A stretch of DNA of 64,000 nt from JAWKOK01 sp963698255. GTDB taxonomy: Bacteria; Chloroflexota; Anaerolineae; Caldilineales; Caldilineaceae. Shown in pieces: positions 42,570 through 55,128 of this stretch. The position numbers were made by a program, and so were the translations under genes. The notes beneath the pieces are model-generated. The model was not told the DNA's origin and ran no database searches. It saw nothing but the letters and a program-made list of their open reading frames with translations. Numbering within the stretch: the first letter of the stretch is position 1; each line of letters begins with the position of its first letter. Location: the NCBI GenBank assembly GCA_963698255.1, contig CAVOQD010000012.1, forward strand, positions 248,001 through 312,000, given 5' to 3'.

Positions 42570-44417
42570 ATGATTGTCTGTTCCAACTGCCAAACCCAAA
42601 ACCCCGACGGCAGCGAGTTCTGCAACCGCTGCGGCCAGCCGCTGAGCGCGCCAGACGGAGCCTCGCCGGACGACACTGCGTCGTCGGACAAGACGCCCGT
42701 CAACATGGGATTGATCTCGTTGGCGGTTGTGGCCGTGCTGTTGGTGATCATTGGACTTGTGCTGCTCAATTGGCAGCGCGAGCGAAGGACGACATCCGCC
42801 GAGGCGACGCGTGTGGCCGCGGACGTCAATGCCGCGGCCACGCTCAAGGCACGCGAGCTTGTGGTCATCCAGGGGACGCGTTCGGCTGAGACGACGTCGG
42901 TCTTCGCCGGCTTGGCCGCCACCCAGACCGCTGCCCCCACGCAGACTGCCATGGCTCTGGCCACCCGCTACGCACGCGGCGCCATCGCTGTGGATATTGG
43001 CGACTGGACCATGGCGCTGCTTGAATATCGCGCCGTCTTCGAAGTCGATCCCGAGTACGCCGATGTGCGCGTTCGACTGGCCGAGGTCATCGCCAGGCTC
43101 ACCCCGAGCCCAACACCCAATGAACCGTTGACCGTCTACGCCATTCCCGACCCCGGTGACACCTATCGTCGCTGGAGCAACGCCGATTCCGGTCTACCCG
43201 ACGGCAACCAACACGCCGATCCCGCCGCCGACGGCCAACAGTTCACCGCCGACCGCAACGCCCCGGCCGACCGATACAGGCGTGCCGGCCACCGCAACGT
43301 GGACGCCGTTGCCGCCGCCCTCAGCCACGCCGACACTGACGGCCACCTACACGCCACGCCCTACAGCAACGCGCCTACCCACATCGACCTCGACGCAAAC
43401 GCCGACGCAAACAGCCGTGCCATCAGCGACACTGACAGCGACATCGACCGGCACAATGACGCCCGAATCGACGGTGACCGCGACATTTACGCCGACAGCG
43501 ACGTCAACGCCATCCGATACGCCGACTAGTGCGCCAAGCGCCACACTCACTTCAACCGGCACGGCCACACCGGCAGAGACGATCACCGCCACGGCAACCG
43601 ATGAACCGACGGCGACGACTGAACCCACGGCCACTGAAGTCGCGACCGGCACGCCAACGGCCACACCGACGGTCACACCGAGCGCCACATTGACATCGAC
43701 CGTGGAGGCCACCTACACAGCAACCTCTACACCGACGGCGACGGATCGAGGCGACAGCAACGGTTGATGCCGACGGCCACCGAAGTCGCGACGGGCACGC
43801 CCACAGTGACACCCAGTTCCACGTTTACGCCGACGTTGAAGGTCACACCGACGGGAACCCTTACGGCGACAGTCGAGCCGCCGGCCACCAAAACGCCGAC
43901 CATTACGCCCAGTGCCACTTTCACGCAGACGGTGGAGATCACGCCGACGGAGACACTCACGGCGACGGTCGAGGCGACGGTCACTGAAGTATCGACGCCG
44001 ACAGACGTGCCGACGATCACGCCCAGCGCCACATTCACACCGACGGTGGAGATTCAGGCGACGGCCACAATGACCTCTACTGCGCCGGCTACTGCGACAG
44101 CCATCACTACGGCAACCCTGACGACCACAGTGACAATCGAGCCAACGGCAATCATGACATCGACCGTTGAGCCGACGGCTACAGTGTTCATGACGACGAC
44201 GGCCACGCTTGTGCCGACGACGACTGTCACGATCACGCCCACGACCACGATTTCGACAACGGCGCTTGTCGCACCCGCCGCACTGGCGTCTGTGACAAGA
44301 TCGGTGTCTACCCCGACCGTGACCGCTACAGCGACAATCGTCCCGACACCAACATCAGGAACCGACAAAAACGCCTACGCCGGCTCGGACTGCGACACAG
44401 CCAATATCATCACTTGA
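42570..44417 (+). CDS. Zinc-ribbon membrane protein with a very long Thr/Pro-rich mucin-like tail (frameshifted)
   Basis: The N-terminus is a zinc ribbon (MIVCSNCQTQNPDGSEFCNRCGQPL, four Cys), then a polar linker and one membrane helix (MGLISLAVVAVLLVIIGLVLL). A short helical TPR-like part follows (YARGAIAVDIGDWTMALLEYRAVFEVDPEYADV). The rest, about 400 residues, is almost only Thr, Pro, Ala, Ser and Val in TPTxT-type repeats (TATWTPLPPPSATPTLTATY, EVATGTPTVTPSSTF). A +1 change near 43155 and another shift near 43760 interrupt the tail. It is probably a surface stalk and could be O-glycosylated. Such tails are typical of Chloroflexota. Confidence 0.8.
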
Positions 44418-44559
44418 AAGCCCACTGCCAACCCCAACACAGCCTTTCGAAAGCCCGCTTGCCCTGCCGACAATTGAGAGCAGGCAGGCGATTACGACGG
44501 AGAATGGGTTGGAAGGACTTGGGACGGTGACGCCGGAAGAGAGCGAGTGAGGTGGTTGG

Positions 44560-44637
44560 GTGGGGAAGTAGGGTTGTGGAGAGGGCGCTCGTGACTTCCC
44601 CCCACCGCCCCACTTCCCCACAACCCTACTTCCCCAC
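44560..44637. terminator. 20-bp perfect inverted repeat between convergent genes
   Basis: GTGGGGAAGTAGGGTTGTGG (44560-44579) and its exact complement (44618-44637) frame a C/G-rich centre. It ends 3 bp from the S9 peptidase stop and lies between convergent genes, so it probably works as a two-way terminator. G/T-rich and A/C-rich strands set it apart from coding sequence. Confidence 0.65.
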
Positions 44638-44640
44638 TCC

Positions 44641-46657
44641 CTACTTCAAATACCCATCAAACCAGCGCAAAATATGCGCCAGCCGGTCGACACGCCGATC
44701 GGTGCGTCCGGCGCGTGAGAGGCCGTGGGACTCGTCCGGGAAGCGGATCATCTCGGTGTCGACGCCGAGTCGTTTGAGCGCCACAAAGAGCTGTTCTCCC
44801 TGCTCGATCTCGACGCGCAGATCCGACTCCGAGTGAATGATCAGCGTCGGCGTGGTCACGTTGGCCACGTATTTGAGCGGCGACTGCCGCCAATAGTTGT
44901 CAACATCGTCCCACGGCGCCACATCCCCCTGCCAGAACTGGAAGATCCAGTTGAAATCGCTGGTGCCGTTCATGCTGATCAGGTTGGTGAGGCTGCGCTG
45001 GGTCACGGCGGCCTTGAAGCGATCGGTCTGGCCGATGATCCAGTTGGTCATGTAGCCGCCGTAGCTGCCGCCGGTAACGCCCAGCCGGTCGCCGTCCACA
45101 TAGGGCTGTTGGACGACGTAGTCGGTCCAGGCCATGAGATCATCGTAGGCCAGTCCGGCAAAGTCGCCGACGATGGCGTCGACGTGCGCGTTGCCGTAGC
45201 CTTGGGAGCCGCGCGGGTTGGTGTAGAAGACGACGTAGCCGTTGGCGGCCAGGTACTGAAACTCGTGCATGAACAGGTTGCCGTACTGCATCTGCGGCCC
45301 GCCGTGGATCTCCAGAATGGCCGGGTATTGCTGGCCGGGATCGAAGCCCGGCGGCTTCAGAATCCAGCCCTGGAGATCGTCGCCGGCCGGCCCCTTGAAC
45401 CAGACCTCCTCCGGGCTCGCCAGATCACGAGATCGCAGCAGATTGGCATTGACGGCGGTCAGGCGCCGATTGCCGCCCCCATCGACCGCCTCAGTCCAGA
45501 TTTCGCCGGGACCGGCCGCATCCGCCAGTAGATAGGCGACGCGCTGTCTGTTCACTGTCAAAGCTGACCATCCCCACCACATTCTTCTCGCCAAAAACGG
45601 TCCGGTAGGATGCCGGATCGCCTGAGGCATCGATGGCCTGGACCGTGGTGCTGCCGTGTCGCGAGACCTGGAAGTAGAGCGTGCCGCCGTCGTTGGACCA
45701 GATGGGCTGCTGCACCGGCGGAATGGCCCCGCTGTCGCCGATGGTCGATGCGCCGATGTTGACGTCAAACTGCGCCGTCAGATTGACGCGCAGCCTCGCT
45801 GCCGTCGACCGGCACGGTCCACAGATCGGTGTTGAGCCAGAATTGCTTCGTGCCTTCCGAGCAGTAGTAGGCCAGCGTGCGGCCATCGGGTGAAAAGGTC
45901 GGGCTCGATTTCGCCCCCTCAGGCGTGTCGATCACACGCACGTCGCCGCCGGTCGGCGGCGACAACGCAGAGATCGGCGCGGCTCGGGTGGTTGTCGGGA
46001 TCGTCGACCCGATTGGAGATGAAGGCGATCGACTGTGCCGTCGGGTGACCAGGTCGGCTCCAATTCGTCGTAGGGGCCGTCGGTCAGTTGCGTCGCTCGG
46101 CCTGTGCGCGCGTCGACGGTCCAGATGTGCCACTTTTCCTCGGGCACGAAACCCTGGCCGTCAGCCTTGTAGAAAAGCCGTGTGACCCGTCGGGAGACGA
46201 CGCCGAGCTTCTCCTTTTGCTCGTTCGCTTCCTGCTCCAACACAGCCGCGTCTTTGCGCCGGAACTGGCAGACCAGTTTTCGACCGTCAGGCGACCACTC
46301 GAAGGAACCGATCTCCCCCTTGAGATCGGTCAGCGGCCTGGCCTCGCCGCCGCCAAAGGGAATGAGATAGATCTGCGGCTGTTTCTCGTCGCCGCGGTTG
46401 GAAAGAAAGGCGATCTGCGTCCCATCGGGCGACCAGGCGGGCATGCTGTCGGTCTGGTCGCCGTAGGTGAATTGGCGCGCGGCGGCCCGCGCAGTCGGCG
46501 TGATCCAGAGATTGGTGTACTTCTTCTCACTCGGTCGATCCACACGCCGAAGCGCGTAGATCACCTGTTGGCCGTCCGGCGAGATGCGGGCGGATGTGAT
46601 GGTGCGCATTCGATAGAGATCGTCGGTCGAAATGGTTCGCTTATTGGCAGTGGGCAT
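44641..46657 (-). CDS. S9 family prolyl oligopeptidase/acylaminoacyl-peptidase (frameshifted)
   Basis: Peptidase of about 670 residues. The N-terminal beta-propeller (TISTDDLYRMRTITSARISPDGQ, repeated SPDG blades) and the C-terminal alpha/beta hydrolase domain are both present. The catalytic Ser is in VTGGSYGGYMTNW; the Asp and His are expected in HSESDLRVEIEQGEQLF and FPDESHGLSRAG. The oxyanion/entry motif EIHGGPQMQYGNLF and YTNPRGSQGYG are typical. Four net +1 changes lie near 46070, 45975, 45800 and 45565, all in the propeller. No signal peptide; cytosolic. GAGAGG precedes ATG 46657. Confidence 0.92.
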
Positions 46658-46847
46658 GGTTTTCCTCTCGGCTGATGGGTGGCTGTCACCTTGCTACTTT
46701 TTTGTTGATTTTGTCCTATCGTACAAGCAATCGAAGTTTGTCGCCATTTTGTAGCCAGCGGCGTTTTATGCTGGGCGCATGAGTTTTGTTGTTGGATCGA
46801 TTTGTCTGTCTGGTAACATCCTTGTCTATCCGAGAGTTCACCGCCAG

Positions 46848-46918
46848 AACCACGAATTTCACAGATTGCACGAACCATCTCAGTGGTGCAATTCGTGAAA
46901 TTCGTGCCATTCGTGGTT
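46848..46918. repeat. Inverted repeat of the 'CCACGAATTTCAC' family
   Basis: AACCACGAATTTCACAGATT (46848 on) pairs with AATTCGTG...CGTGGTT (46892-46918). It fills the gap between the divergent S9 peptidase and SnoaL-like genes. A related ATTCGTG-type patch is at 50358-50400. Confidence 0.65.
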
Positions 46919-46963
46919 TTTGCAGCAGCGTCATCGGAACAGATCGAGAGAGGAGAAACAAAC

Positions 46964-47360
46964 ATGTTGGTAGGATTCGATATCACTGTCAAAGAGGAAA
47001 TCGGCAGACGCAACGATGAGTTCATGGCCTGCTTTGCCAATGGCGATGCGCGTGGGATTGCACGAACTCTACACCGAGGATGGCCAGGTGCTGCCGCCCA
47101 ACATGGAGATGATGGAGGGCCGGGAGGCCGTCACTCAGTTGTGGCAGGGCGCCATGGATGCGGGTGTGGCCGCCGTGAAAATGGAGATCACCGAGGTCGA
47201 CGGAGACGAGAAGATCGTCTACGAGATGAGCCGCTACCAGATGCTGACGGCTGACGGGCAGGTCATCGACCGCGGCAAGTACATCGTCATCTGGAAACGG
47301 ATCGGCGATGAATGGTTCCTCTATCGAGATATCTGGAACTCAAGCATGCCTGTGGCGTGA
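46964..47360 (+). CDS. SnoaL-like / DUF4440 (NTF2-fold) protein (frameshifted)
   Basis: About 131 residues. AGGAG before ATG 46964. The NTF2-like fold is apparent: an initial helix (VKEEIGRRNDEFMACFANGDARG), the DUF4440 signature HELYTEDGQVLPPNMEMMEGREAVTQLW, and C-terminal strands (DRGKYIVIWKRIGDEWFLYRDIWNS). A +1 change lies near 47055 (GDARGI joined to HELYTEDG). Members include steroid isomerase-like enzymes and ketosteroid-binding relatives, but most of this type are unassigned. A hairpin terminator follows. Confidence 0.82.
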
Positions 47361-47383
47361 TTGGGCAGGATGGCGAATTGAGG

Positions 47384-47424
47384 CGAAGAAGCCCGACATT
47401 TTTGAAGAAGGTCGGACTTCTTCG
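47384..47424 (+). terminator. Hairpin terminator after the SnoaL-like gene
   Basis: CGAAGAAGCCCGAC (47384-47397) pairs with GTCGGACTTCTTCG (47411-47424), with one mismatch. Confidence 0.6.
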
Positions 47425-47439
47425 CGGATCATGCCTTGC

Positions 47440-47468
47440 TTGACGCGAAGCGCCGCCTCCGGTACCAT
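47440..47468 (+). promoter_or_regulatory. Predicted promoter of sufE
   Basis: TTGACG at 47440-47445, 17 bp, then TACCAT at 47463-47468. The leader to ATG 47532 is about 57 nt. Confidence 0.5.
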
Positions 47469-47531
47469 AGCCCCTTCAAAGTGAAAATCAGATCACAGCC
47501 AATCACGTTCCAAGGAATAGCGCAACAGCTT

Positions 47532-47995
47532 ATGTCAACAACCATGACGAATGAAGAAAAGGTCCTCGCCTGTCCCGAGCCGCTCCAGGCGATCATCGAG
47601 GAGTTCCAATCCGTGGAGCCGCGCGACCGCATCGAATACCTCATCGACTACGCCATGGATCTGCCCGATCTGCCCGAGCGCCTGGCCGATGAGCGCGAGG
47701 GCATGGAACAGGTCCATGAATGCATGACCCCGGTCTTTCTCTTCACGGAAATCGAAGACGGCGTCGTTCACTTCTATTTCGACATCCCGCAGGAGTCGCC
47801 GACCGTGCGCGGCTACGCCGGCATTCTGGTGGAAGGGCTGGCCGGGGCACACCGGAGCAGGTGCTGGCCATGCCCGATGACGTCTACATGCTGCTCGGCC
47901 TTCACGAAGCCATCACGCCGCAACGGCTGCGTGGTCTGCATGCGCTGGTCGGGTATATGAAGCGACAGGTTAGGGCGAAAGCAAGTGAAGGGTGA
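47532..47995 (+). CDS. sufE: SufE family Fe-S cluster assembly protein (frameshifted)
   Basis: Cysteine-desulfurase partner of about 155 residues. SufE takes sulfur from SufS and passes it on for Fe-S cluster assembly. The core is present: LQAIIEEFQSVEPRDRIEYLIDYA, LPDLPE, and the sulfur-accepting Cys in VHECMTPVFLF (GC/EC position), followed by FYFDIPQESPTVRGYAGIL. One base appears to be missing from the GGGG run at about 47848; the restored frame reads GTPEQVLAMPDDVYMLLGLHEAITPQRLRG. No sufS or sufBCD genes are nearby. The 55 bp before the next convergent stop hold a weak AGGGTGA/TCACC inverted repeat. Confidence 0.88.
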
Positions 47996-48049
47996 GCAGG
48001 GTGAAGGCTGTGGCATCGCATTGACCATCACCTTGTCATCCCTTGACCA

Positions 48050-50355
48050 TCATTCCCTTTCTTCCACGCGCACCTGCCCCAACACAACCCCTTTCTCGCT
48101 AAAGTTGACCTTCAGCCGATCATTGGTCGCCCGCTCGAAAATGCCCACTTCGACAAAATAGACGCCCGGCGGGGCATCGTCCGGCAGGCGCAGATCGTAG
48201 TGATCTTCCATGCGCTCGCCGACCACCCAGGTCGATGTGGGCGCGGAGCCGTCCAGCGGCGTGTCGTCGCGCTGCGCCCAGGTCGATTCGGGCGGCAGGA
48301 CCAGATGCACGAAGACGGTGTAGTTGATGTCGAGTTGGGTCAGCGCCTCCCACCAGAGCGTGACGCCCAGGGAGTCGCCGGGGCTGAGCGTTCGCCTGTC
48401 GAACTCGAATCCGCGCAGCGCGATCTGGTCGCCGAAGTTGACGTTCATGGCGTGGGGCAGACCGCTCTCGTCCTCCGGGGGCAGCAGCGTGACATAGCCC
48501 AGCGTCCAGTGGTCGTAGCCGCCCACCAGCAGTCGCTCACCTGTTGCGTAGTCATAGACGCCGACATCAACCTTGAGACGCGACGGTGACGGGGCCGTCT
48601 CGGGAATGGTGATGCGATGGGTATCGGGCATCACAACATCGGTCGACCAGCCCAGCGTCGGCGAATTGCCGGCACTCGGGAAGGTGTCCTGTTGGGCCTG
48701 GAGCAACTGGTCGCCGTCGGTCAGATGCACAAAAATGCTGTAGTCTCGATCCAGCGGCTGGCAGCGCGCGCCAGTAGAGATCCAGGTCCAGTTCGTCGCC
48801 GGGGCGCAGCTCCACCTGTCCGAATTCATACCCGCTCAATTGCAGCCGATCGCCGAAGATCGCCTCAAGTTGATTGGGCGCCTGAAAAGTGGCCGGCAGG
48901 GGATCGGGTGAGGCATAGGCCGGGGCGATCCAGCGCCAGGGCGCCAGAAACGCGAGCGTCAGCATGGCCACGGCCACGGTCGCAGCCAGATATCGCTGGA
49001 GCGAACGAGGAAGCCAGCCGGTCAGACCGTAGGCCAGCAGGGTCGCGAAGGCGCTGATGGCCGGGAAGAGCAGCCGCCCCTGGGGATAGCGCATCTGCGC
49101 CCAATAGAGCAGCAGCATGGCGATCAGGAAGACCCACAGCGCCAGCAGGCCAATGCGCAGCCAGACTTCGCCACTGCCGGGTTCGCCATTGTCAGTATCA
49201 GGTGAGTCAGTATCAGATGAGTCAGCAGCGGTGCGCCGGCGATAGAGTCGTTGCAGCGGGATCGACGCCGGCAGGCCGACAAGCCCGAGCAGCGTCAGCC
49301 AGTTGTAGACCCGATAGAGCCAGGGATCGGCCACCACATTGAACCAACCCCAGACCGCCCAGAACGAACGCCAGACGCCCTCCAGACGGGCCGTCAGTTC
49401 GACCATGGTCGGCGGGTCAGCCCGCTTGGGCAGGATGGCGAACATGGCGCTGAGCAGCAGCGGATCGCCGAAGAGCAGCGCGTTGCGAACGTACCACCAG
49501 CCGGCCACCGACCGCGGCCACCGCCCCGATGATCAGTCCCCAGCGGACCAGCCCCCAGAACGTGCGCAGGCGTACCGCCACGACCATCAACACCAGTCCG
49601 ACATAGACGGCCAGAAAGAGGCCGCTCAGCTTGCTCAGCGCGGCCATGCCGACCAGCAGGCCGAGCGCGATGAGCTGCCATGTGGTCGGCGCAGCCTGCC
49701 GGCTTCGTTCGTCGCCATCGGCCGATGGCGCATCGCGTCGCACGAAAATCACGCTCAACAGCCAGACACCGGCCGCGCAGGTCGCCGCAACCAGACCGTC
49801 ATTGTTGACCGATGCGCTGATGAAGAGAAACTGGGGATTGAAGGCCACCAATGCGCCGGCCAGCCCGGCCACGGCAGGTCGCCAAGGGAAGAGCGCACGG
49901 GCCGTCAGATAGGTGAAGCAGACGGTCAGCGCACCCAGCAGGATCGAATAGAAGCGGGCCATGTGCGCGGCCAAGGTCGTGCCCCGCCACGGCCAGGCCT
50001 GGGCCTGATCGTGGGCGGCGATGTTCTTGTTGCCGAAGGCGTCGGCCTGGCCGATGGCCGCATGTGGGTTGTAGCGAATGACGACGGCCGCGTCGTCGGT
50101 GGGAATCAGCGCGGTGAGGGCGGCGGCCGAGAGGTAGTAGAGCGGCGGCTGGCTGCCCTCCTGATGCCAGGGCGCGTGGCCGACATCTTCGGGCTCGGGC
50201 AGTCCGTTGCCCTCGACCAGCCAACGCACGTATTCGTAGTGCCAGATTTCGTCAGGCGATTCAAAGAGCGGATTGACAACGCTGTAGGTGACGGCCAATA
50301 GCAGATAGGCCGTCAGGAGCGATATCAGTGTCCAGTTCTTTCGCCAAATTTCCAT
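48050..50355 (-). CDS. GT39-like integral membrane glycosyltransferase (frameshifted)
   Basis: Membrane protein of about 768 residues like the dolichyl-phosphate-mannose/ArnT (GT39) family. It begins MEIWRKNWTLISLLTAYLLL. A catalytic-type acidic loop follows the first helix (NPLFESPDEIWHYEYVRWLVEG). About ten more helices follow. The C-terminal 300 residues are soluble beta-rich repeats (GYEFGQVELRPGDELDLDLYWRAL; GFEFDRRTLSPGDSLGVTLWWEAL). Net +1 changes near 49508 and 48775. An Asp/Ser/Thr linker (SSDTDSPDTDNGEPGSGE) comes from a tandem DNA repeat near 49190-49220. The reading frame continues unbroken from the upstream flippase gene. Confidence 0.8.
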
Positions 50356-51453
50356 CCGGTATTCCGCAATTCGTGTTGGATTCGTGGATTGGAGTTCGTG
50401 TTGGATTTGTATCTGCCCGAATGCCTGACGAACCGCATCCTTATTGACTGCTCCGTCTACCGTTGGCTCGTTGCCCAATTCCATCCGCCGGCGTACGCTC
50501 ATGTAGATCAATGCGGCCCCGCCAAAGATGACCGACGTGAGCAGCGTCAGAATATTGACGGCGAAGCCGCTGGAGATGGCCACGGCCGTCTCCATGCCGG
50601 TCAGGCTGAAGCCGATGGTCCAGCCGGCCTCGTGGGCGCCAAACCCGCCAATCGTAACAAAGGGCAGCGCCTTGGCCAAACTGGCGAATGTGCTGCCCAC
50701 GACCACGGTCGAATAGGATCTGGGCAGCCCGATGGCGCGCATGAAGGCCGAGAACCAGGCAAAGGTCGCCATCCAGATGAGGATGGACCAGCCACCCGTC
50801 GTCAGATAGATACGCAGGTTGCGGATGCGCTTCAGCGTCGTCAGGATCTGAGTCTGGGCTTTCAAGATGAACTGCGAACGGCGGCGCTCCGGCTGCTGGT
50901 CGACCTTGAAGATCCAGCCCAGCAGTCGAAAGCCCGCCTCACCCAGCCAGGGCGCCAGCAGCAGCAGGCCGCCCGACAGGAATAGGGCCACCGCCACAAC
51001 CCTGACGATGCCGGCGGCCTGCGCTTCGAGGTCGCCCAGAGAGAGAAATGCAAAGACGACAAAGAGGACGGCCACGGCCAGGTAGTCAAAGATGCGCGCC
51101 AAGATGAGCACCGTCGTGCTCTCGCCCACGGAAATGCCATGATTGCGATAGAGAAAGTAGGGAAACGAGAGTTCGCCCGTGCGCGACGGCAGCACATTGT
51201 TGAGCAAGCTCACGGCAAACATCTCGGGCAGGATCTGGAGCGGGCCGCGCCAGCCCGGCAGTTGCAGCAGCACGCCGAATCGATAGGAACGCAAAATATT
51301 GGTCACGACATACCAGAGCATGCCGACCAGCACCCAGCGCGGATCCGCGCCGAGCAGCAGATGAATCACATTTTGGGGATCGATCTGGCGGAGCAACAGA
51401 ACGATGAGCGCAACGCCGCCCGCGAAGGGCAGCCAGCGCTTCCACTTTTTCAT
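50356..51453 (-). CDS. Lysylphosphatidylglycerol synthase TM-domain (YbhN/AglD-type) flippase-like protein
   Basis: Membrane protein of about 340 residues with roughly eight helices: WLPFAGGVALIVLLLRQI, VLVGMLWYVVTNILRSYRF, the conserved NNVLPSRTGELSFPYFLYR, VLILARIFDYLAVAVLFVVF, and FVTIGGFGAHEAGWTIGFSL. These mark the LPG_synthase_TM (UPF0104) family, found in lipid-linked sugar translocation. No stop follows: the frame passes through an ATTCGTG-type repeat (50358-50400, read as QIQIQHELQSTNPTRIAEYR) into the GT39-like protein. Either a real fusion or a lost stop. Its ATG overlaps the stop of the previous gene (ATGA). Confidence 0.82.
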
Positions 51454-52987
51454 TGTGCTCCCTTCACAACCAGCACCGCAAAGCGCTCGTCCCGATAGCC
51501 GGATTCAAGGCTGGAACAGCCATCCAACGCGCCGTCGCCTTCAAAGAGAAGATGTGTCACGCCATAGCGCCCGACAAGATCATCGACAGCGGCACACGAC
51601 GGTTCGTTGTAGAAACCGTTGACGGCATCGATCCGTTCCTTCCACTCGATCACTTCCACGTCCAGATACGGATGCGACTTCCACGTCACCACCACGGGCC
51701 GCCCGGTGGCGAGACGGAAATCGGCCATGTGGGTCGGCGTCAGATAGACGCGTGCCCGGCGCGTCTGTGGACTGGGCGTAGGCATAGACCCCGTTTTGAC
51801 CATCCGAACGCCGGTCGGCAAATGAGTGTTGCATGGCCTGTGCGCCCCGGAACACGACCAGAAACAGCGCAACCGCGGCCACAATCAACAGCGGGACCTG
51901 ATAGCGGTTCACCCAGCGAACATTGCGATTGAACAGCTTGGCTATGGCCCAGGCCATCAGCAGACTCGACGAAAGCGGTACCAGGAAGACCGACATGCGC
52001 CAGGGCGCCACAAACCCGATCAGGTCGGAGTCCAGTCGGATATCGAGGAGCGTGAACAGGATGGCCGCAGACAACGTCGTGAGCAGAATCGGGAAAGAGC
52101 CGGGTGCGTCGAACGACGATCAATGCCAGCAGCATGATCCCGATCTTAACGTAGACCGTGCGGTCGAGCCAGATTTCCGGCAGCGAATGGTGCGGGATGC
52201 GCTCCCGGACGATGATCGACTGGGCCTGAGCCCAGGTCTCCGGCGTGGTGGGGCCGAGCACAAACAGACTGTGTATGAGAACCGGCAAGGCGATGATCAG
52301 CGCCACAAGGCCGATGGAGAACGCCCGCAGCAGGTTGCGATCCTCCCACCAGGTGATCAGCACATAGGCGAGCGTCAAGACGCCGGCGCTGGGCAGGTAG
52401 GTCGAGTGGAAGACGCCGGCCAGGGCGCACGTTGCCGCGGCGGCAAAGGGCTTTCTACGCAGAAAGAGATAGATCGACAGCACCAGCAGCGCGCCGAAGC
52501 TTGCCGGCTGAAAGACGGGATTGAACAGGTACTGATTGGCCACGCCGGCCTGGAGTAGCCAGCCCAGGCTCGTGCCCAAGACCGGGAGGGAAAATGGGAC
52601 AACCAGGCTGGAGTGCATGGCGATGACCGCCACCATAAAGAAGACAGCGCCGACCCGCGTCCGATTCAGGTCGAAGACAAGATTGGCGATACCAACCAGA
52701 CTGAAGAGATAGACGCCGAGAATCAGCGCCTGGTAGAGATAGAAGAGATTGGGATGGAGAAGCTGCGCCGTGAGTTGCACCAGCAGACTGAAGGCCGGCA
52801 GCGGATCAATCGTGTTGGCCAGCCAGTCCTCATTGAGCGTACCGACGCCGGCAGCGGCCAGGCCGTGCAGGAATTTGGTATTCTGGTTCTCTGAGAAGAG
52901 GGGCCACTGGGTGAAGGCAACGGCGAATGCGGTCGTCCAGACGGCGAAGTTCAGGAGGGCGACAATACGGGATCTATTCATTTCCAA
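51450..52987 (-). CDS. Polytopic membrane protein of unknown function (frameshifted)
   Basis: About 510 residues with ten or more predicted helices. It begins IVALLNFAVWTTAFAVAFTQWPLFSENQNTKFLHG. Further conserved-looking parts are NQYLFNPVFQPASFGALLVLS and FHSTYLPSAGVLTLAYVLITWW. After +1 changes near 52105 and 51800, the soluble end reads YLTPTHMADFRLATGRPVVV to VTHLLFEGDGALDG. The overall plan resembles integral membrane glycosyltransferases of the GT-C type, but no catalytic loop is certain. Stop overlaps the start of the flippase gene, so the three membrane genes form one operon, likely for an envelope polysaccharide or glycolipid. Confidence 0.65.
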
Positions 52988-53077
52988 AACCTACAACCAT
53001 ATCGACGCCGAACCCATCTCTAGAAACTACACATGTCAACGGCAGACATAGCCTGCAAACTATACAGTCATACATTG

Positions 53078-53172
53078 ATAGACCGCGGATTAGGCGGATG
53101 AGGCTGATTCTTGCGAATAAAATCCGAATGTATCCGGTTTCATCCGCCTCATCCGCCTAATCAGCGGTCTAT
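53078..53172. repeat. 95-bp inverted repeat, 'GACCGCGGATTAGGCGG' family
   Basis: ATAGACCGCGGATTAGGCGG (53078 on) pairs with its complement ending at 53172. The family recurs at 58207-58297 and, decayed, near 59485-59640. It lies between divergently transcribed genes. Confidence 0.75.
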
Positions 53173-53266
53173 TGGCACACAATCCGTTGAGTTGCCCAGC
53201 AAGCCTGTATTGTAGCGCATGCACGGCAAGGCACGAAAAAGGACAGCCCGATATCCCTGATGCCAT

Positions 53267-53295
53267 TTGACATTGGCACGATTCCACCCTACAAT
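53267..53295 (+). promoter_or_regulatory. Strong predicted promoter of miaB
   Basis: TTGACA at 53267-53272, 17 bp, TACAAT at 53290-53295. This is the best sigma70-type match in the window. Confidence 0.7.
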
Positions 53296-53368
53296 CCCCA
53301 ACGCCATACCATCGATAATTTGCACTTTTTATTCCTGCCCGGCCTACACCGGACCACAGGGGAGAACC

Positions 53369-54963
<1,595 letters not shown>

Positions 54964-54974
<11 letters not shown>

Positions 54975-55115
54975 GGGGTGACCGGATGACAAGGTGACAA
55001 GGCGACAAGGTGAGGGGGTGACCGTCAAAGGGGGCGCCAGGCTGAAGAACAACGCCTTACGTCTTCACCCTATCACCCTGTCACCTTGCCACCCCCTTAC
55101 CGTGTCATCCCTTCA
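54964..55115. repeat. Inverted repeat of iterated 'GACAAGGTGA' units
   Basis: The left half is a tandem run of GACAAGGTGACAAGGCGACA-like units, and the right half (to 55115) carries the complementary TCACCCTGTCACCTTGCC-like run. It starts inside the last codons of miaB and ends 13 bp before the next gene. Confidence 0.7.
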
Positions 55116-55128
55116 CAAACACAAAACT

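Noticed and set aside
43160..43529. Continuation of the zinc-ribbon frame as an Asp/Ala/His-rich tail
   Set aside because: This is the +1-shifted reading of the same repeat. The TPT frame fits known Chloroflexota tails and continues for the full length.
43347..44368. Minus-strand Val/Gly-rich frames opposite the TPT tail
   Set aside because: They mirror the Thr/Pro codon repeat (ACx on one strand gives GTx on the other) and have no start signals or family features.
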